7,884 bases of DNA from JBBIRM01 sp037441765 (GCA_037441765.1 JBBIRM010000136.1:1-7884), one strand, 5' to 3'. Shown: positions 1 through 7,427, counted from the first letter of the stretch. The notes: generated by a model from the letters alone, not told the origin. A program made the numbers and translations.

Positions 1-13
1 CTATGGCGGATTT

Positions 14-66
14 AAAAAGAAAAAAACCCTTTTACGGAATTTCTGTTCATCCGATCCATAAATTCC
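14..66 (-). terminator. Weak candidate terminator after the HD gene
   Basis: On the minus strand, a seven-base stem GGAATTT/AAATTCC (60-66 with 36-42) begins at the HD gene's stop codon, encloses a 17-base loop, and is followed after nine bases by TTTTTTT (20-26). The stem is A/T rich and the T-run is detached, so this is a poor match to an intrinsic terminator. The rest of 1-65 shows no gene I can support. Confidence 0.25.
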
Positions 67-1478
67 TAAACATTGGTCTCAAAGGCCTCTAAATATCCTT
101 CGGAGGCAAGGGCCCTTCTTGCCGCCCTGCTCAACTGCCTGTCGTAACGATGCGTTTGTGCATAGACCCGACAGATTGCCACTTTGGCAGGGATGTATTG
201 AAACAACCGCCTAAGGGGCTCTCTTGAAATCTTCCCTGAACTGGAATCAAAAATCAGAAGAGATCCCTTTGTGGATTCGTGCCATGGATTAAGAGGCCTT
301 GGGTCGTGATGGGCCATATCAATATGAAACTCAATCCCTTTCAGAGCTCTGGGCAAAAAGGCCTCCATCCTCTTCTTCACCTCCTGAGGTGTTAAAAAGA
401 AGGGCCGCCCATATTCCATCTCTCTCATGGATAACTTTTCTTCAAAGGCACTACTCCACTTCAGTCTTCTCGAAAGAACCTCCGCCCATTTCTCCCCAAG
501 GCGCCTCTCTTTTGGCAAAAGCGACTTACGCCACTCCAAAACCTTCTCCATCAAATACCAATCCGTCAGGGAAAGATAGCGGTCAAGGTCTTTCAGGGGA
601 TTGAAGGGACAGAGGATCTCCATGGTCTCTCTAAAAATCTCCTGTAGTTGAAGATCAATGGAACGGGTGGTCCTATGATAATAAACATTGGAGTAAAGGT
701 AGAGACGGGCGTTAAGGAACATTGAAAGTGCGTCCAACCCCCTTTTATCCAGAACCAATCCTTCTTTCCGATAAAAGGTGTAGTGAAGGAGCCTTCTCCA
801 ATCCACAGGCCCGATGGAGACCCCGGTCATATAAGCATCTCTCAACACATAATCGATATTGTCAAATGTAAAAATTCCTCCATAGAGCTGATGCAGGAGA
901 TTTAACCAGATAGGAAATTTCCTTTCATCCCTTTTTGAAGGTTTCTTGATCAGAAAGGCGATCTGTTCGGGATCGAGGATTTCCTCTTCTTTAAAGGAAC
1001 CATGAGGGCTTCTCCGAATGGATTTTATTAATGAAGCCATCTTTTCTTTTATGAGATGCTGTCCGATGATTTCATGATTGATCTTGAACCGAGAGAGGTA
1101 CTGTTCGTCAAAGAAATGGCAAAAAGGACCATGTCCGATATCGTGAAGCAATCCTGCCAGACGTGTCAGTTCTTCAATATAGAAAGAAGAGGGAATTTCT
1201 TGGGCATCAATTTTGGCCAGTGAGGGGTAGAGGTGTTCTGAGAAAGCCCCGGCCACATGCATGGTTCCAAGGGAATGCTGGAATCGGGTATGTTCCGCAG
1301 AGGGGAAAACCCAGCGTGCGCTCTGGAGCTGAAAGATGCGCCGAAGTCGCTGAACCCAGGGGGTGTCGATCACATCCCTTTCCGTCTGTTCTCCCTTGAT
1401 GCGATCGGTCATCAGGATGTAATGGTAAATGGGATCGGCAATCAGACCAACCCCTGTATTTCCCTGCCATCCCTTCAT
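66..1478 (-). CDS. HD-domain phosphohydrolase, SAMHD1/YdhJ-like
   Basis: Predicted metal-dependent phosphohydrolase of the HD superfamily, closest by eye to the COG1078 group that includes SAMHD1-like dNTP triphosphohydrolases. The core is near the N-terminus: DPIYHYI (15-21), IDTPWVQRLRRIFQL (37-51), HTRFQHSLG (63-71), LLHDIGHGPFCH (110-121) and DNIDYVLRDAYMTGV (206-220). Likely metal ligands are His68, His112, Asp113 and Asp209, the same pattern as SAMHD1 (H...HD...D). YYHRTTRSID at 256-265 resembles a further conserved SAMHD1 helix. Residues from about 330 to 470 form a less recognisable C-terminal part. The ATG at 1478 has GAAGG ten bases upstream and lies 17 bases after rpoZ. It is probably the last gene of the operon, since a weak hairpin and T-run follow. 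The substrate cannot be read from sequence: dNTPs, other nucleotides, or a ppGpp-like alarmone are all possible. Confidence 0.88.
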   Translation of the reverse strand: MKGWQGNTGVGLIADPIYHYILMTDRIKGEQTERDVIDTPWVQRLRRIFQLQSARWVFPSAEHTRFQHSLGTMHVAGAFSEHLYPSLAKIDAQEIPSSFYIEELTRLAGLLHDIGHGPFCHFFDEQYLSRFKINHEIIGQHLIKEKMASLIKSIRRSPHGSFKEEEILDPEQIAFLIKKPSKRDERKFPIWLNLLHQLYGGIFTFDNIDYVLRDAYMTGVSIGPVDWRRLLHYTFYRKEGLVLDKRGLDALSMFLNARLYLYSNVYYHRTTRSIDLQLQEIFRETMEILCPFNPLKDLDRYLSLTDWYLMEKVLEWRKSLLPKERRLGEKWAEVLSRRLKWSSAFEEKLSMREMEYGRPFFLTPQEVKKRMEAFLPRALKGIEFHIDMAHHDPRPLNPWHESTKGSLLIFDSSSGKISREPLRRLFQYIPAKVAICRVYAQTHRYDRQLSRAARRALASEGYLEAFETNV

Positions 1479-1495
1479 CTTCAGGAAACCTTCTT

Positions 1496-1726
1496 TTAAA
1501 TCTCCTCATGGGATGGCTCGCTCTGCTTCTCCTTCTCTTCGGGGTGAATAAACTTCACCTTGCTCGCTGCGACCTCCCTGAGAGCAGAGACGATGGGTCG
1601 ATTGGTGGACTCAACCAAGGGCTTTGCTCCTTTCATTAGCATCCTCGCCCTTCTTGCTGCTAAGATGACTAACTCAAACCTGCTTTCTACCTTCCTCAGA
1701 CAATCCTCTACAGTAATCCTTGCCAT
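1496..1726 (-). CDS. rpoZ: DNA-directed RNA polymerase omega subunit
   Basis: Omega subunit of RNA polymerase, which helps the beta' subunit fold and join the enzyme and in proteobacteria forms part of a ppGpp-binding site. The 76-residue protein has the complete signature: MARITVEDCL at 1-10, then a segment reading ESRFELVILAARRAR (about 14-28), and a region ending PIVSALREVAASKV. The tail after residue 60 is short, charged and unconserved (HPEEKEKQSEPSHEEI). The start is firm: ATG at 1724-1726 preceded by the strongest ribosome site in the window (AAGGAGG, six-base spacing). It is 15 bases downstream of gmk and 17 bases upstream of the HD-domain gene. Confidence 0.95.
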   Translation of the reverse strand: MARITVEDCLRKVESRFELVILAARRARMLMKGAKPLVESTNRPIVSALREVAASKVKFIHPEEKEKQSEPSHEEI

Positions 1727-1732
1727 CGTTTC

Positions 1733-1739
1733 CCTCCTT
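1733..1739 (-). promoter_or_regulatory. Strong ribosome binding site of rpoZ
   Basis: AAGGAGG on the minus strand with six bases to the rpoZ ATG. It is the best Shine-Dalgarno match in the window and may let omega be translated at a higher rate than the loosely initiated gmk just upstream. Confidence 0.7.
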
Positions 1740-1741
1740 TT

Positions 1742-2365
1742 CTAAATCTCTTTTTTAAAGGAGATCCCCTTCTCCTTTCGATTCCTTTCTTCTATGATGA
1801 TCGCCTTTAACCTCTCAACCGCTTCCTCGATCTTCTCGTTGACCAAAATATATTGATAACTGTGGGCCTCTTCCATATCCCTTTTTGCTTGAGACAAACG
1901 AAATTGAATCATTTCAGGAGAATCCAATCCCCTTTTGATCAACCTCTCTTGTAGGGCTTCCATGGAAGGAGGAAGAAGATAGATGGAAATGGCTGAATCC
2001 ATCTTCTCCCTCAACCTTTTAGCCCCCTGGGTATCTACATCTAAGATTAAATCGAACCCCTCCAATTCAAGGGCCTTGAGGTCTATCTTGGGCGTCCCAT
2101 AACGATTTCCCAAAACCTCTGCCCACTCTAAGAATTCGTCCCTCTCTACCATCTCTTGAAAAACAGATGGTGAGACGAAATGATAATCCTCACCATCCTG
2201 TTCGTTGGCCCTGGGAGGTCGGGTGGTGTAGGAGACCGAGAATCGAAGACCGGGAAGTTGTTCCATCACCTTTCTCACAATGGTGGTCTTTCCTGTTCCT
2301 GAGGGGGCGGAGATAATAAATACTAACCCTTTCCCCTTGTCAATCATCTCTCTTTCGTTAACCAT
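1742..2365 (-). CDS. gmk: Guanylate kinase
   Basis: Catalyses ATP-dependent phosphorylation of GMP to GDP in the cytoplasm, the essential step from purine salvage or synthesis to GTP and dGTP, and so also to (p)ppGpp. The 207-residue protein is typical in length. The P-loop SAPSGTGKTT spans residues 19-28 with Lys26. The GMP-binding region follows as SVSYTTRPPR (43-52) and GEDYHFVS (58-65), then EFLEWAEVLGNRYGTP, and the lid segment with the RLIKRG arginines. The ATG at 2365 gives the usual length but lacks a good ribosome site. An internal ATG at 2345-2347 (Met7) with AAGAGAG directly before it is an alternative and would still retain the P-loop. It lies 24 bases after yicC and 15 bases before rpoZ, the conserved gmk-rpoZ pair. 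Confidence 0.96.
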   Translation of the reverse strand: MVNEREMIDKGKGLVFIISAPSGTGKTTIVRKVMEQLPGLRFSVSYTTRPPRANEQDGEDYHFVSPSVFQEMVERDEFLEWAEVLGNRYGTPKIDLKALELEGFDLILDVDTQGAKRLREKMDSAISIYLLPPSMEALQERLIKRGLDSPEMIQFRLSQAKRDMEEAHSYQYILVNEKIEEAVERLKAIIIEERNRKEKGISFKKEI

Positions 2366-2389
2366 TTTCAGTTGGGCCCCATTGGACTC

Positions 2390-3268
2390 CTATTCAATGT
2401 TTTGAACCTGCTCTCGAACCTTCTCCAATTCCCCTTTGATCTCAACCACCCTCTTGGAGATCTCTACATCATTGGCTTTTGCGCTGATTGTATTGACCTC
2501 CCTATGAATCTCTTGAATCAAAAATTCGATCTTCCTCCCCACAGGTTCATCCGTTTTTAGAAGATTGGCCAGTTGGGAGATATGGCTTTCCGCTCGAGTG
2601 ATCTCCTCTGTAATATCAGTTCGTTCAGCCCAGAAGGCAAGTTCCTGTTGGAATCTAATAGAATCTACCTCCATCCCATTAAGTAGGGAACGAAGCCTTT
2701 CCCGAAGCCTATTCAGGTATTGATTTAAAGAGGAGGGAAACTGTTTTTTAATTGCATCCAATTCACTTATGATTCGGTCAACCCTTTGTTCAAGGTCCTT
2801 GAAAAGAGATTCTCCTTCCACCCGCTTCATCTGATCCATATCCTTGAGGGAGGCCCTTAGAATGGGTTCCACCTCCTGCCAATATGGTTCTGCGTCAAAT
2901 GTCTCCTCTTTCACTGTAATCAAATCCTTCGCCCCTGCAAGAAGTTCCAGCGTTACCTCTCCTTTGAGATTGAGTCTCTCACTCAAGGACTTTAGGGCCT
3001 TATAGTACTGTTCCGCTAAGTGAAAATCCACATCAAATTGAATCTTACCGTTGGAGGTCTGATCCAACCTCAAGGTGACATCGATCTTCCCCCTTGATAC
3101 CTCCGATCGGATCATCTCTTTGATCCTCGTTTCAAAAGAGGCCAAACGTTTTGGAAGTTTAATACTGATATCGCAGAAACGATGGTTGACAGAACGCGAT
3201 TCTACGACAAGTCTTCCAAGGGAGGTATCCCCTTCCCCCCTTCCAAAACCGGTCATCGATTTTAACAT
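2390..3268 (-). CDS. yicC: YicC/YloC family endoribonuclease
   Basis: Member of the YicC/YloC family. It was long called a stress-induced protein; the E. coli member has been reported as an endoribonuclease or as a helper in small-RNA decay. It is cytoplasmic and forms oligomers in characterised relatives. The 292 residues are the normal full length. Hallmarks are the N-terminal MLKSMTGFGR (1-10), ESRSVNHRFCDISIKLP (23-39), and the conserved C-terminal block with RTDITEEITRAESH (216-229), PVGRKIEFLIQEIHREVNT (242-260) and SAKANDVEIS (262-271). The middle (about 140-200) is strongly charged and helical, likely coiled coil. The ATG at 3268 has GGAGG ten bases upstream, inside the end of the DUF4416 gene. 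Linkage to gmk and rpoZ is widespread in bacteria. Here the gap to gmk is 24 bases with no room for remA (DUF370), which lies there in several other lineages. All of the family's terminal motifs are intact. Confidence 0.93.
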   Translation of the reverse strand: MLKSMTGFGRGEGDTSLGRLVVESRSVNHRFCDISIKLPKRLASFETRIKEMIRSEVSRGKIDVTLRLDQTSNGKIQFDVDFHLAEQYYKALKSLSERLNLKGEVTLELLAGAKDLITVKEETFDAEPYWQEVEPILRASLKDMDQMKRVEGESLFKDLEQRVDRIISELDAIKKQFPSSLNQYLNRLRERLRSLLNGMEVDSIRFQQELAFWAERTDITEEITRAESHISQLANLLKTDEPVGRKIEFLIQEIHREVNTISAKANDVEISKRVVEIKGELEKVREQVQNIE

Positions 3269-3270
3269 TC

Positions 3271-3807
3271 CTAATCTCCCTCCGTTTTCAAATCATCAAT
3301 ATATTTTCTTCTGAATTGGTTGAAAAGCCCAATCACCTCTTCCTGACGATAATCCGGATAGGTCCATTCAAGGGGACGGTAGGATTTCTCTCTATAGATA
3401 AGGGTCAAATCCGCATAGATTCCATCCCTGAGGTAGGGCCTATGGGTATAGCCCTTTGTAGTAGCGAGGATTACATGTTCTAAGCATAAATATCCTGGGT
3501 CGATATTGATTCGGCGATTCCCCTGGGAATCAGCATACCTTCTCTCAATATCATTGGTAAGGTGTTTAATCTGAGGAAGGGAGGGAATATGAATAAGTCG
3601 TTCAAAGGTAATGAAATGGCGCTGGAGACTAGATCCCATCTCTTTATTATAATAATTGGTAAAATCAAAAGGCAATACCTTACTTATAAAATCGATCTCC
3701 CCGAACTTTTGCCTCAAGTCCTCCAATCCTTGATGAAGAATCTTTGCTTCTGAGAAGATTAGGCTCATAAAGAGTTTGGCTGGTTTGGGTTCCTTAGGAA
3801 TTCCCAT
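3271..3807 (-). CDS. DUF4416 family protein, function unknown
   Basis: Recognised as DUF4416, a family of unknown function that I associate mainly with former Deltaproteobacteria, Nitrospirota and related lineages. The 178-residue protein carries the motifs I associate with this family: KLFMSLIFSE at 11-20, PFDFTNYYNKEMG at 46-58, NIDPGYL at 101-107, LATTKGYTHRPYL at 114-126, YADLTLIY at 131 or just before, and WTYPDYR at 138-144. It is rich in conserved aromatic residues with several His, Asp and Tyr in motif positions. There is no signal peptide or membrane segment, so it should be cytoplasmic. The ATG at 3807 overlaps the end of tlyA by 14 bases and is preceded by GAGGG with seven-base spacing (and AGGAG one base away), so it is probably translationally coupled. 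Its stop is two bases from yicC. The position between an rRNA methyltransferase and a ribonuclease-family gene hints at an RNA-related role, but this is only context. No catalytic activity can be assigned. Confidence 0.85.
   Translation of the reverse strand: MGIPKEPKPAKLFMSLIFSEAKILHQGLEDLRQKFGEIDFISKVLPFDFTNYYNKEMGSSLQRHFITFERLIHIPSLPQIKHLTNDIERRYADSQGNRRINIDPGYLCLEHVILATTKGYTHRPYLRDGIYADLTLIYREKSYRPLEWTYPDYRQEEVIGLFNQFRRKYIDDLKTEGD
3279..3283 (-). promoter_or_regulatory. Ribosome binding site of yicC, inside the DUF4416 gene
   Basis: GGAGG on the minus strand, ten bases before the yicC ATG and within the final codons of the DUF4416 gene. It supports the MLKSMTGFGR start, which also matches the conserved family N-terminus. 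Confidence 0.55.
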
Positions 3808-4567
3808 TCTCCTGCCCTCTCTTCTTCAAATAGATAAAGAACTCCTTATTCCCCTTAGGTCCAAGAAGGGGAGACTCGGTCACCCCTAAGACCTCCAGCC
3901 CTATCTCATTGCAATAAGTTGATATCCTCTCAAGCACTTTCTGATGCAATTTTGGATCCCTGACCACTCCTCCCTTACCAACCTCTCCCTTCCCCACTTC
4001 AAACTGAGGCTTGATCAGGATAAGGAGATAACCTTCCCTTTTAAGAAATCTCAGAAGATTTGGTAGAAATTTTTCAACAGAGATGAAGGAGGTATCGACC
4101 AGGATTAGGTCGATCTCCTCGGGGATCTCTTCTCTTTTAAGATAACGAATATTTTTTCGTTCAAGGTTAATCACCCTCGGATCATTTTGAAGTCTCCAGG
4201 CCAATTGTCCGTAGCCTACATCAACTGCATAAACCCTTTTTGCGCCTTTCTGAAGGATACAGTCTGTGAAACCACCTGTGGATGCCCCCACATCCATCAC
4301 CACCATTCCCTGAGGGTCGAGGTTGAAGGTTTGAAGGGCACCTTCCAATTTGATCCCTCCGCGACTCACATATTGAGTTTCCTTCAATAAAATCTCCAGA
4401 GGAGCATCTACCCTAATCTTTGTCCCGGGTTTATCAATGCGTTGACCTTCGACCATCACCCTCCCTGTCATTATATAGGAGCGCGCCTTCTCACGGCTTT
4501 CCACCATACCTCTTTCCACGAGAATCTTATCGATCCTCTCCTTCTTTGTCAGAGTTTCTCTACTCAT
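3794..4567 (-). CDS. tlyA: TlyA-family S4/FtsJ-like rRNA 2'-O-methyltransferase
   Basis: Predicted SAM-dependent RNA methyltransferase. The characterised mycobacterial TlyA methylates ribose 2'-OH groups of 16S and 23S rRNA cytidines; the old label 'hemolysin' is generally considered misleading. The protein has an N-terminal S4 RNA-binding domain (about 8-65, RIDKILVERGMVESREKA), the linker motif SRGGIKL (68-74), and a Rossmann methyltransferase domain with DVGASTGGFTD (92-102) for SAM. A KDKE-type catalytic tetrad can be placed at Lys73, Asp158 (LVDTSFIS), Lys186 (IKPQFE) and Glu242. With the ATG at 4567 the protein is 257 residues, typical for the family, and begins just before the S4 domain. 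The frame is open up to an ATG at 4616-4618 (and TTG at 4621), which would add a 17-residue non-conserved leader and overlap dxs by 11 bases. Neither start has a strong ribosome site. The 3' end overlaps the DUF4416 gene by 14 bases. Family assignment is confident; start and exact target are not. Confidence 0.93.
   Translation of the reverse strand: MSRETLTKKERIDKILVERGMVESREKARSYIMTGRVMVEGQRIDKPGTKIRVDAPLEILLKETQYVSRGGIKLEGALQTFNLDPQGMVVMDVGASTGGFTDCILQKGAKRVYAVDVGYGQLAWRLQNDPRVINLERKNIRYLKREEIPEEIDLILVDTSFISVEKFLPNLLRFLKREGYLLILIKPQFEVGKGEVGKGGVVRDPKLHQKVLERISTYCNEIGLEVLGVTESPLLGPKGNKEFFIYLKKRGQENGNS
3815..3819 (-). promoter_or_regulatory. Ribosome binding site of the DUF4416 gene, inside tlyA
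   Basis: GAGGG with seven-base spacing to the ATG at 3807, lying within the last codons of tlyA. A second purine run AGGAG (3809-3813) is only one base from the ATG. The overlap of the genes suggests that ribosomes finishing tlyA re-initiate here. Confidence 0.5.
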
Positions 4568-4607
4568 CGAGGTTTCAACCTGAGTTTTTCCTGAAGTAAG
4601 ATTGGGT

Positions 4608-6527
4608 TCAAGGATCATCAATCTTTTTTAAAGGAAGGTTGGAGGATTCTAACTTTAGCATCTCCATGACCCCTCGGTAGATTCCATTCTCATCGATTCC
4701 ATACTTCTCCCTTAAAAGGGATTGAGGTCCATGCTCAACAAAGAGGTCAGGGATACCCAATCGCTTGACTTGAACCGAATATAGCCCCTCTTCTTGAAGA
4801 AGTTCAAGCACCGCACTTCCAAAACCACCCTGAAGGACATTCTCTTCTACGGTGAGAACCCTACCTGTCCTCTGAACCCAGTTGCAGATGAGGGAGCGAT
4901 CCAGAGGCTTTAGAAAACGGCAATTGATCACAGCGGTGGAGATATTTAATTCCTCCAACCTCTCTGCAGCGCGAAGGGCAGGATAGACCGTTACTCCAAT
5001 CGCGAGTATGAGGACATCCTTGCCTTCTTTTAGAATCTCTCCTTTTCCAATTTCGAGAGAGATGAGCCCTGGATTTCTTTTAACCCCTTCCCCCTTTCCT
5101 CTTGGATACCGCAATGCCACGGGCTGATGACAATCGAGGGCGGTCTTGATCATATGCCTAAATTCTTCTTCATCTTTGGGAACCATGACAATTAAATTGG
5201 GAATGTGGCGGAGAAATGAAAAATCGAAGAGGCCGTGATGGGTGGGGCCATCCTCTCCAACGATTCCAGCACGATCCATCGCAAAGACAACCGGAAGGTT
5301 CTGAAGGCATACATCCTGAACAATCTGATCATAGGCCCTTTGAAGGAAGGTTGAATAGATGGCCACAACAGGTTTCATCCCCTCCAGGGCAAGTCCTGCA
5401 GCAAATGTGACCGCGTGCTGTTCTGCAATCCCGATGTCATAAAATCGATCTGGAAATCTCCTCGAATACTCCTCCAACCCCGTTCCACTCTGCATGGCTG
5501 CTGTGATGGCCACCAGGCGATGATCCTCCTTAGCCAGTTGGCAGAGCGTCTCCCCAAATACCTCGGTATAACTGGGAGGATTTCCAGTGGGTGGCATTCT
5601 TAATTCACCTGTATCAATATTGAATGGGGGTACTCCGTGGAATCGGGTTGGATCTTTTTCTGCAGGTGGATAGCCTTTTCCTTTCTTAGTAATGACATGA
5701 ATGAGGATGGGACCTCTTAATTTTTTTATATTCTGGAAATTCTCGATGAGGTAATCGAGGCGGTGGCCATCAATCGGCCCGATATACTTAAGGCCCAACT
5801 CCTCAAAGAGTAGGCCTGGCATTAAAAAACCCTTCAGTGACTCCTCAGCTTGCTTTGCAAATCGAAGAACCGATTTTCCAATTCCTGGCAAGGTTTCGAG
5901 AAAGGACTTCATTTCATCTCGAAATCGGTTAACGAACTGCCCTGTCATCAATCGATTCAGATATGAGGAGAGTGCTCCTACATTGGGAGAGATCGACATC
6001 TCATTGTCATTCAGGACGACAATCAAATCTTTATCGATGTGACCCACTTGATTAAGGCCCTCAAAGGCAAGCCCTGCGGTCATCGACCCATCCCCAATTA
6101 CCGCGATCATCTTTCCCGGTTCGCCTCTTTTCCTTCTTGCCTCGGCCATCCCGAGCGCTGATGAAATTGAGGTTCCACTATGTCCTGAATCAAAGGCATC
6201 GTAAGGGCTTTCATCCCTCTTTGGAAAACCACTGATGCCCCCATACTGTCTAAGGGTATGGAAGCGCTCTCTTCTGCCTGTCAAAATTTTGTGGGCATAG
6301 GTTTGATGTCCTACATCCCAGATCACTTTATCAATGGATAAGTCAAAAACATAGTGGAGAGCAATGGTGAGCTCAACAACTCCTAAGTTGGAGGAGAGAT
6401 GACCTCCATTCTTAGAAACCGTCAAAAGGATTTCTTCTCTTATCTCTGAGGAGAGTTTTTCAAGTTCTTCTAAGTCCAATCTTTTTATATCATTCGGTGT
6501 CTTAATCTGATCCAGTAGAGGGGGCAT
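4608..6527 (-). CDS. dxs: 1-deoxy-D-xylulose-5-phosphate synthase
   Basis: Thiamine-diphosphate enzyme that joins pyruvate and glyceraldehyde 3-phosphate to give 1-deoxy-D-xylulose 5-phosphate. This is the entry step of the non-mevalonate isoprenoid pathway and also supplies thiamine and pyridoxal synthesis. The 639 residues match the usual 620-640. Visible landmarks are GGH at 41-43, DVGHQ at 71-75, GHSGTS at 115-120, the cofactor and magnesium motif GDG at 145-147 with its partner Asn175, the catalytic glutamate region IGIAEQHAV at 365-373 (Glu369), DRAGIVGEDGPTHHG at 418-432, and the C-terminal transketolase domain following YPRGKGEG. The ATG at 6527 lies three bases after the ispA stop. 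The ribosome site is weak (AAGGGA, rather distant), so coupling to ispA translation is likely. The last bases overlap or abut tlyA, depending on the tlyA start. No truncation or missing catalytic residue was seen. Confidence 0.97.
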   Translation of the reverse strand: MPPLLDQIKTPNDIKRLDLEELEKLSSEIREEILLTVSKNGGHLSSNLGVVELTIALHYVFDLSIDKVIWDVGHQTYAHKILTGRRERFHTLRQYGGISGFPKRDESPYDAFDSGHSGTSISSALGMAEARRKRGEPGKMIAVIGDGSMTAGLAFEGLNQVGHIDKDLIVVLNDNEMSISPNVGALSSYLNRLMTGQFVNRFRDEMKSFLETLPGIGKSVLRFAKQAEESLKGFLMPGLLFEELGLKYIGPIDGHRLDYLIENFQNIKKLRGPILIHVITKKGKGYPPAEKDPTRFHGVPPFNIDTGELRMPPTGNPPSYTEVFGETLCQLAKEDHRLVAITAAMQSGTGLEEYSRRFPDRFYDIGIAEQHAVTFAAGLALEGMKPVVAIYSTFLQRAYDQIVQDVCLQNLPVVFAMDRAGIVGEDGPTHHGLFDFSFLRHIPNLIVMVPKDEEEFRHMIKTALDCHQPVALRYPRGKGEGVKRNPGLISLEIGKGEILKEGKDVLILAIGVTVYPALRAAERLEELNISTAVINCRFLKPLDRSLICNWVQRTGRVLTVEENVLQGGFGSAVLELLQEEGLYSVQVKRLGIPDLFVEHGPQSLLREKYGIDENGIYRGVMEMLKLESSNLPLKKIDDP

Positions 6528-6530
6528 AAA

Positions 6531-7427
6531 TCAAAATTCCCTTTTCACGATAAACCAGGCAATCTCTCTTAGAGGCTCAGCCTCTGGACCAAAGGATTCC
6601 AAGGATCTGACTGCGGATTCAGCCAATTCCTCTGCCTTCCTCTTTGATTCCTCTATCCCGAAGAGGGAAGGATAGGTTGCCTTTCTCCTAAACAGATCGC
6701 TTCCAGTGGTTTTCCCGAGCAACTCCTTTTTCCCTTTAACATCTAAAATATCATCAACAATTTGGAATACAAGCCCTATCCTCTCCCCAAAATGGGAAAG
6801 GGCCCTGAGCATATCTTCCTTTGCCTTTCCTAATTTTGCTCCCATCCGAATGGAGGCTAAAATCAGAGCCCCTGTCTTATGGGTATGAATATATTGAAGG
6901 GTTGGAAACTCAATATTCTTTCCTTCAGATTCGATATCCACCGCCTGTCCTCCGACCATCCCGAATATTCCAGAAGCACAAGCCACTTCATTGATGATCT
7001 CGAGGATGGTTCTCTCTTCAAATTGAAATTTTTCAATCAAATCTCTCTGGGACATCAGTCTGAAGGCCTCTGTTAATAAAGCATCCCCAGCCAGAATACT
7101 GATAGCTTCTCCAAATACCTTATGAGAGGTAAGTTTCCCTCTCCTATAATCATCATTATCCATGGCAGGAAGGTCATCGTGAATAAGTGAGTAGGTATGA
7201 ATCATTTCCATCGCACAGGCAAAAGGTAATATCCCCTCCCCTCTCCCTCCCACCGCTTCATAGGAGGCAATGGATAGAATGGGACGGATCCTCTTTCCTC
7301 CTGCAAAAAGGCTATAGCGAATAGCCTGGTGAAGGGTGGCAGAAAGCCCTACCACCTCTGGAAGGTATTTTTCAAGGGCAGAATCAACAATCTCCTTTTT
7401 CTCTTGAAGGTATTTTTGAATCTCCAT
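6531..7427 (-). CDS. ispA: Polyprenyl diphosphate synthase, farnesyl/geranylgeranyl type
   Basis: Short-chain prenyltransferase that condenses isopentenyl diphosphate with allylic diphosphates to give farnesyl diphosphate, or possibly geranylgeranyl diphosphate. The product feeds undecaprenyl, quinone and other isoprenoid synthesis in the cytoplasm. The 298-residue protein has every family landmark: GGKRIRP at 43-49, the first aspartate-rich motif DDLPAMD at 84-90 with the two-residue insertion typical of bacterial IspA, RRGKLTSH after it, GDALLTEAF near 114-122, GGQAVDIE at 159-166, HKTGALI at 183-189, and the second aspartate-rich motif DDILD at 225-229. YSLIHDD before the first motif matches E. 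coli IspA as I remember it, which favours farnesyl product, but chain length cannot be settled by reading. ATG at 7427 is chosen; a GTG lies one codon upstream. It sits five bases after xseB and three bases before dxs, a common arrangement for this pathway. Full length and intact. Confidence 0.94.
   Translation of the reverse strand: MEIQKYLQEKKEIVDSALEKYLPEVVGLSATLHQAIRYSLFAGGKRIRPILSIASYEAVGGRGEGILPFACAMEMIHTYSLIHDDLPAMDNDDYRRGKLTSHKVFGEAISILAGDALLTEAFRLMSQRDLIEKFQFEERTILEIINEVACASGIFGMVGGQAVDIESEGKNIEFPTLQYIHTHKTGALILASIRMGAKLGKAKEDMLRALSHFGERIGLVFQIVDDILDVKGKKELLGKTTGSDLFRRKATYPSLFGIEESKRKAEELAESAVRSLESFGPEAEPLREIAWFIVKREF

Noticed and set aside
3..92. Short plus-strand frame starting with ATG near the left edge
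   Set aside because: It has about 29 codons, runs into the HD gene antisense, and has no visible ribosome site because the window begins two bases earlier.
299..604. Open frame of 101 codons on the plus strand
   Set aside because: It is entirely antisense to the HD gene, Pro/Ser rich in a way typical of antisense frames, and lacks a ribosome site.
1207..1509. Open frame of 100 codons on the minus strand overlapping the HD gene start
   Set aside because: It lies in another frame of the HD gene's conserved N-terminus and has no recognisable family features. It is a shadow frame.
2368..2384. GGGCCC palindrome between yicC and gmk as a possible terminator
   Set aside because: The stem is only about six bases with no loop and no T-run, and gmk-rpoZ continue in the same direction.
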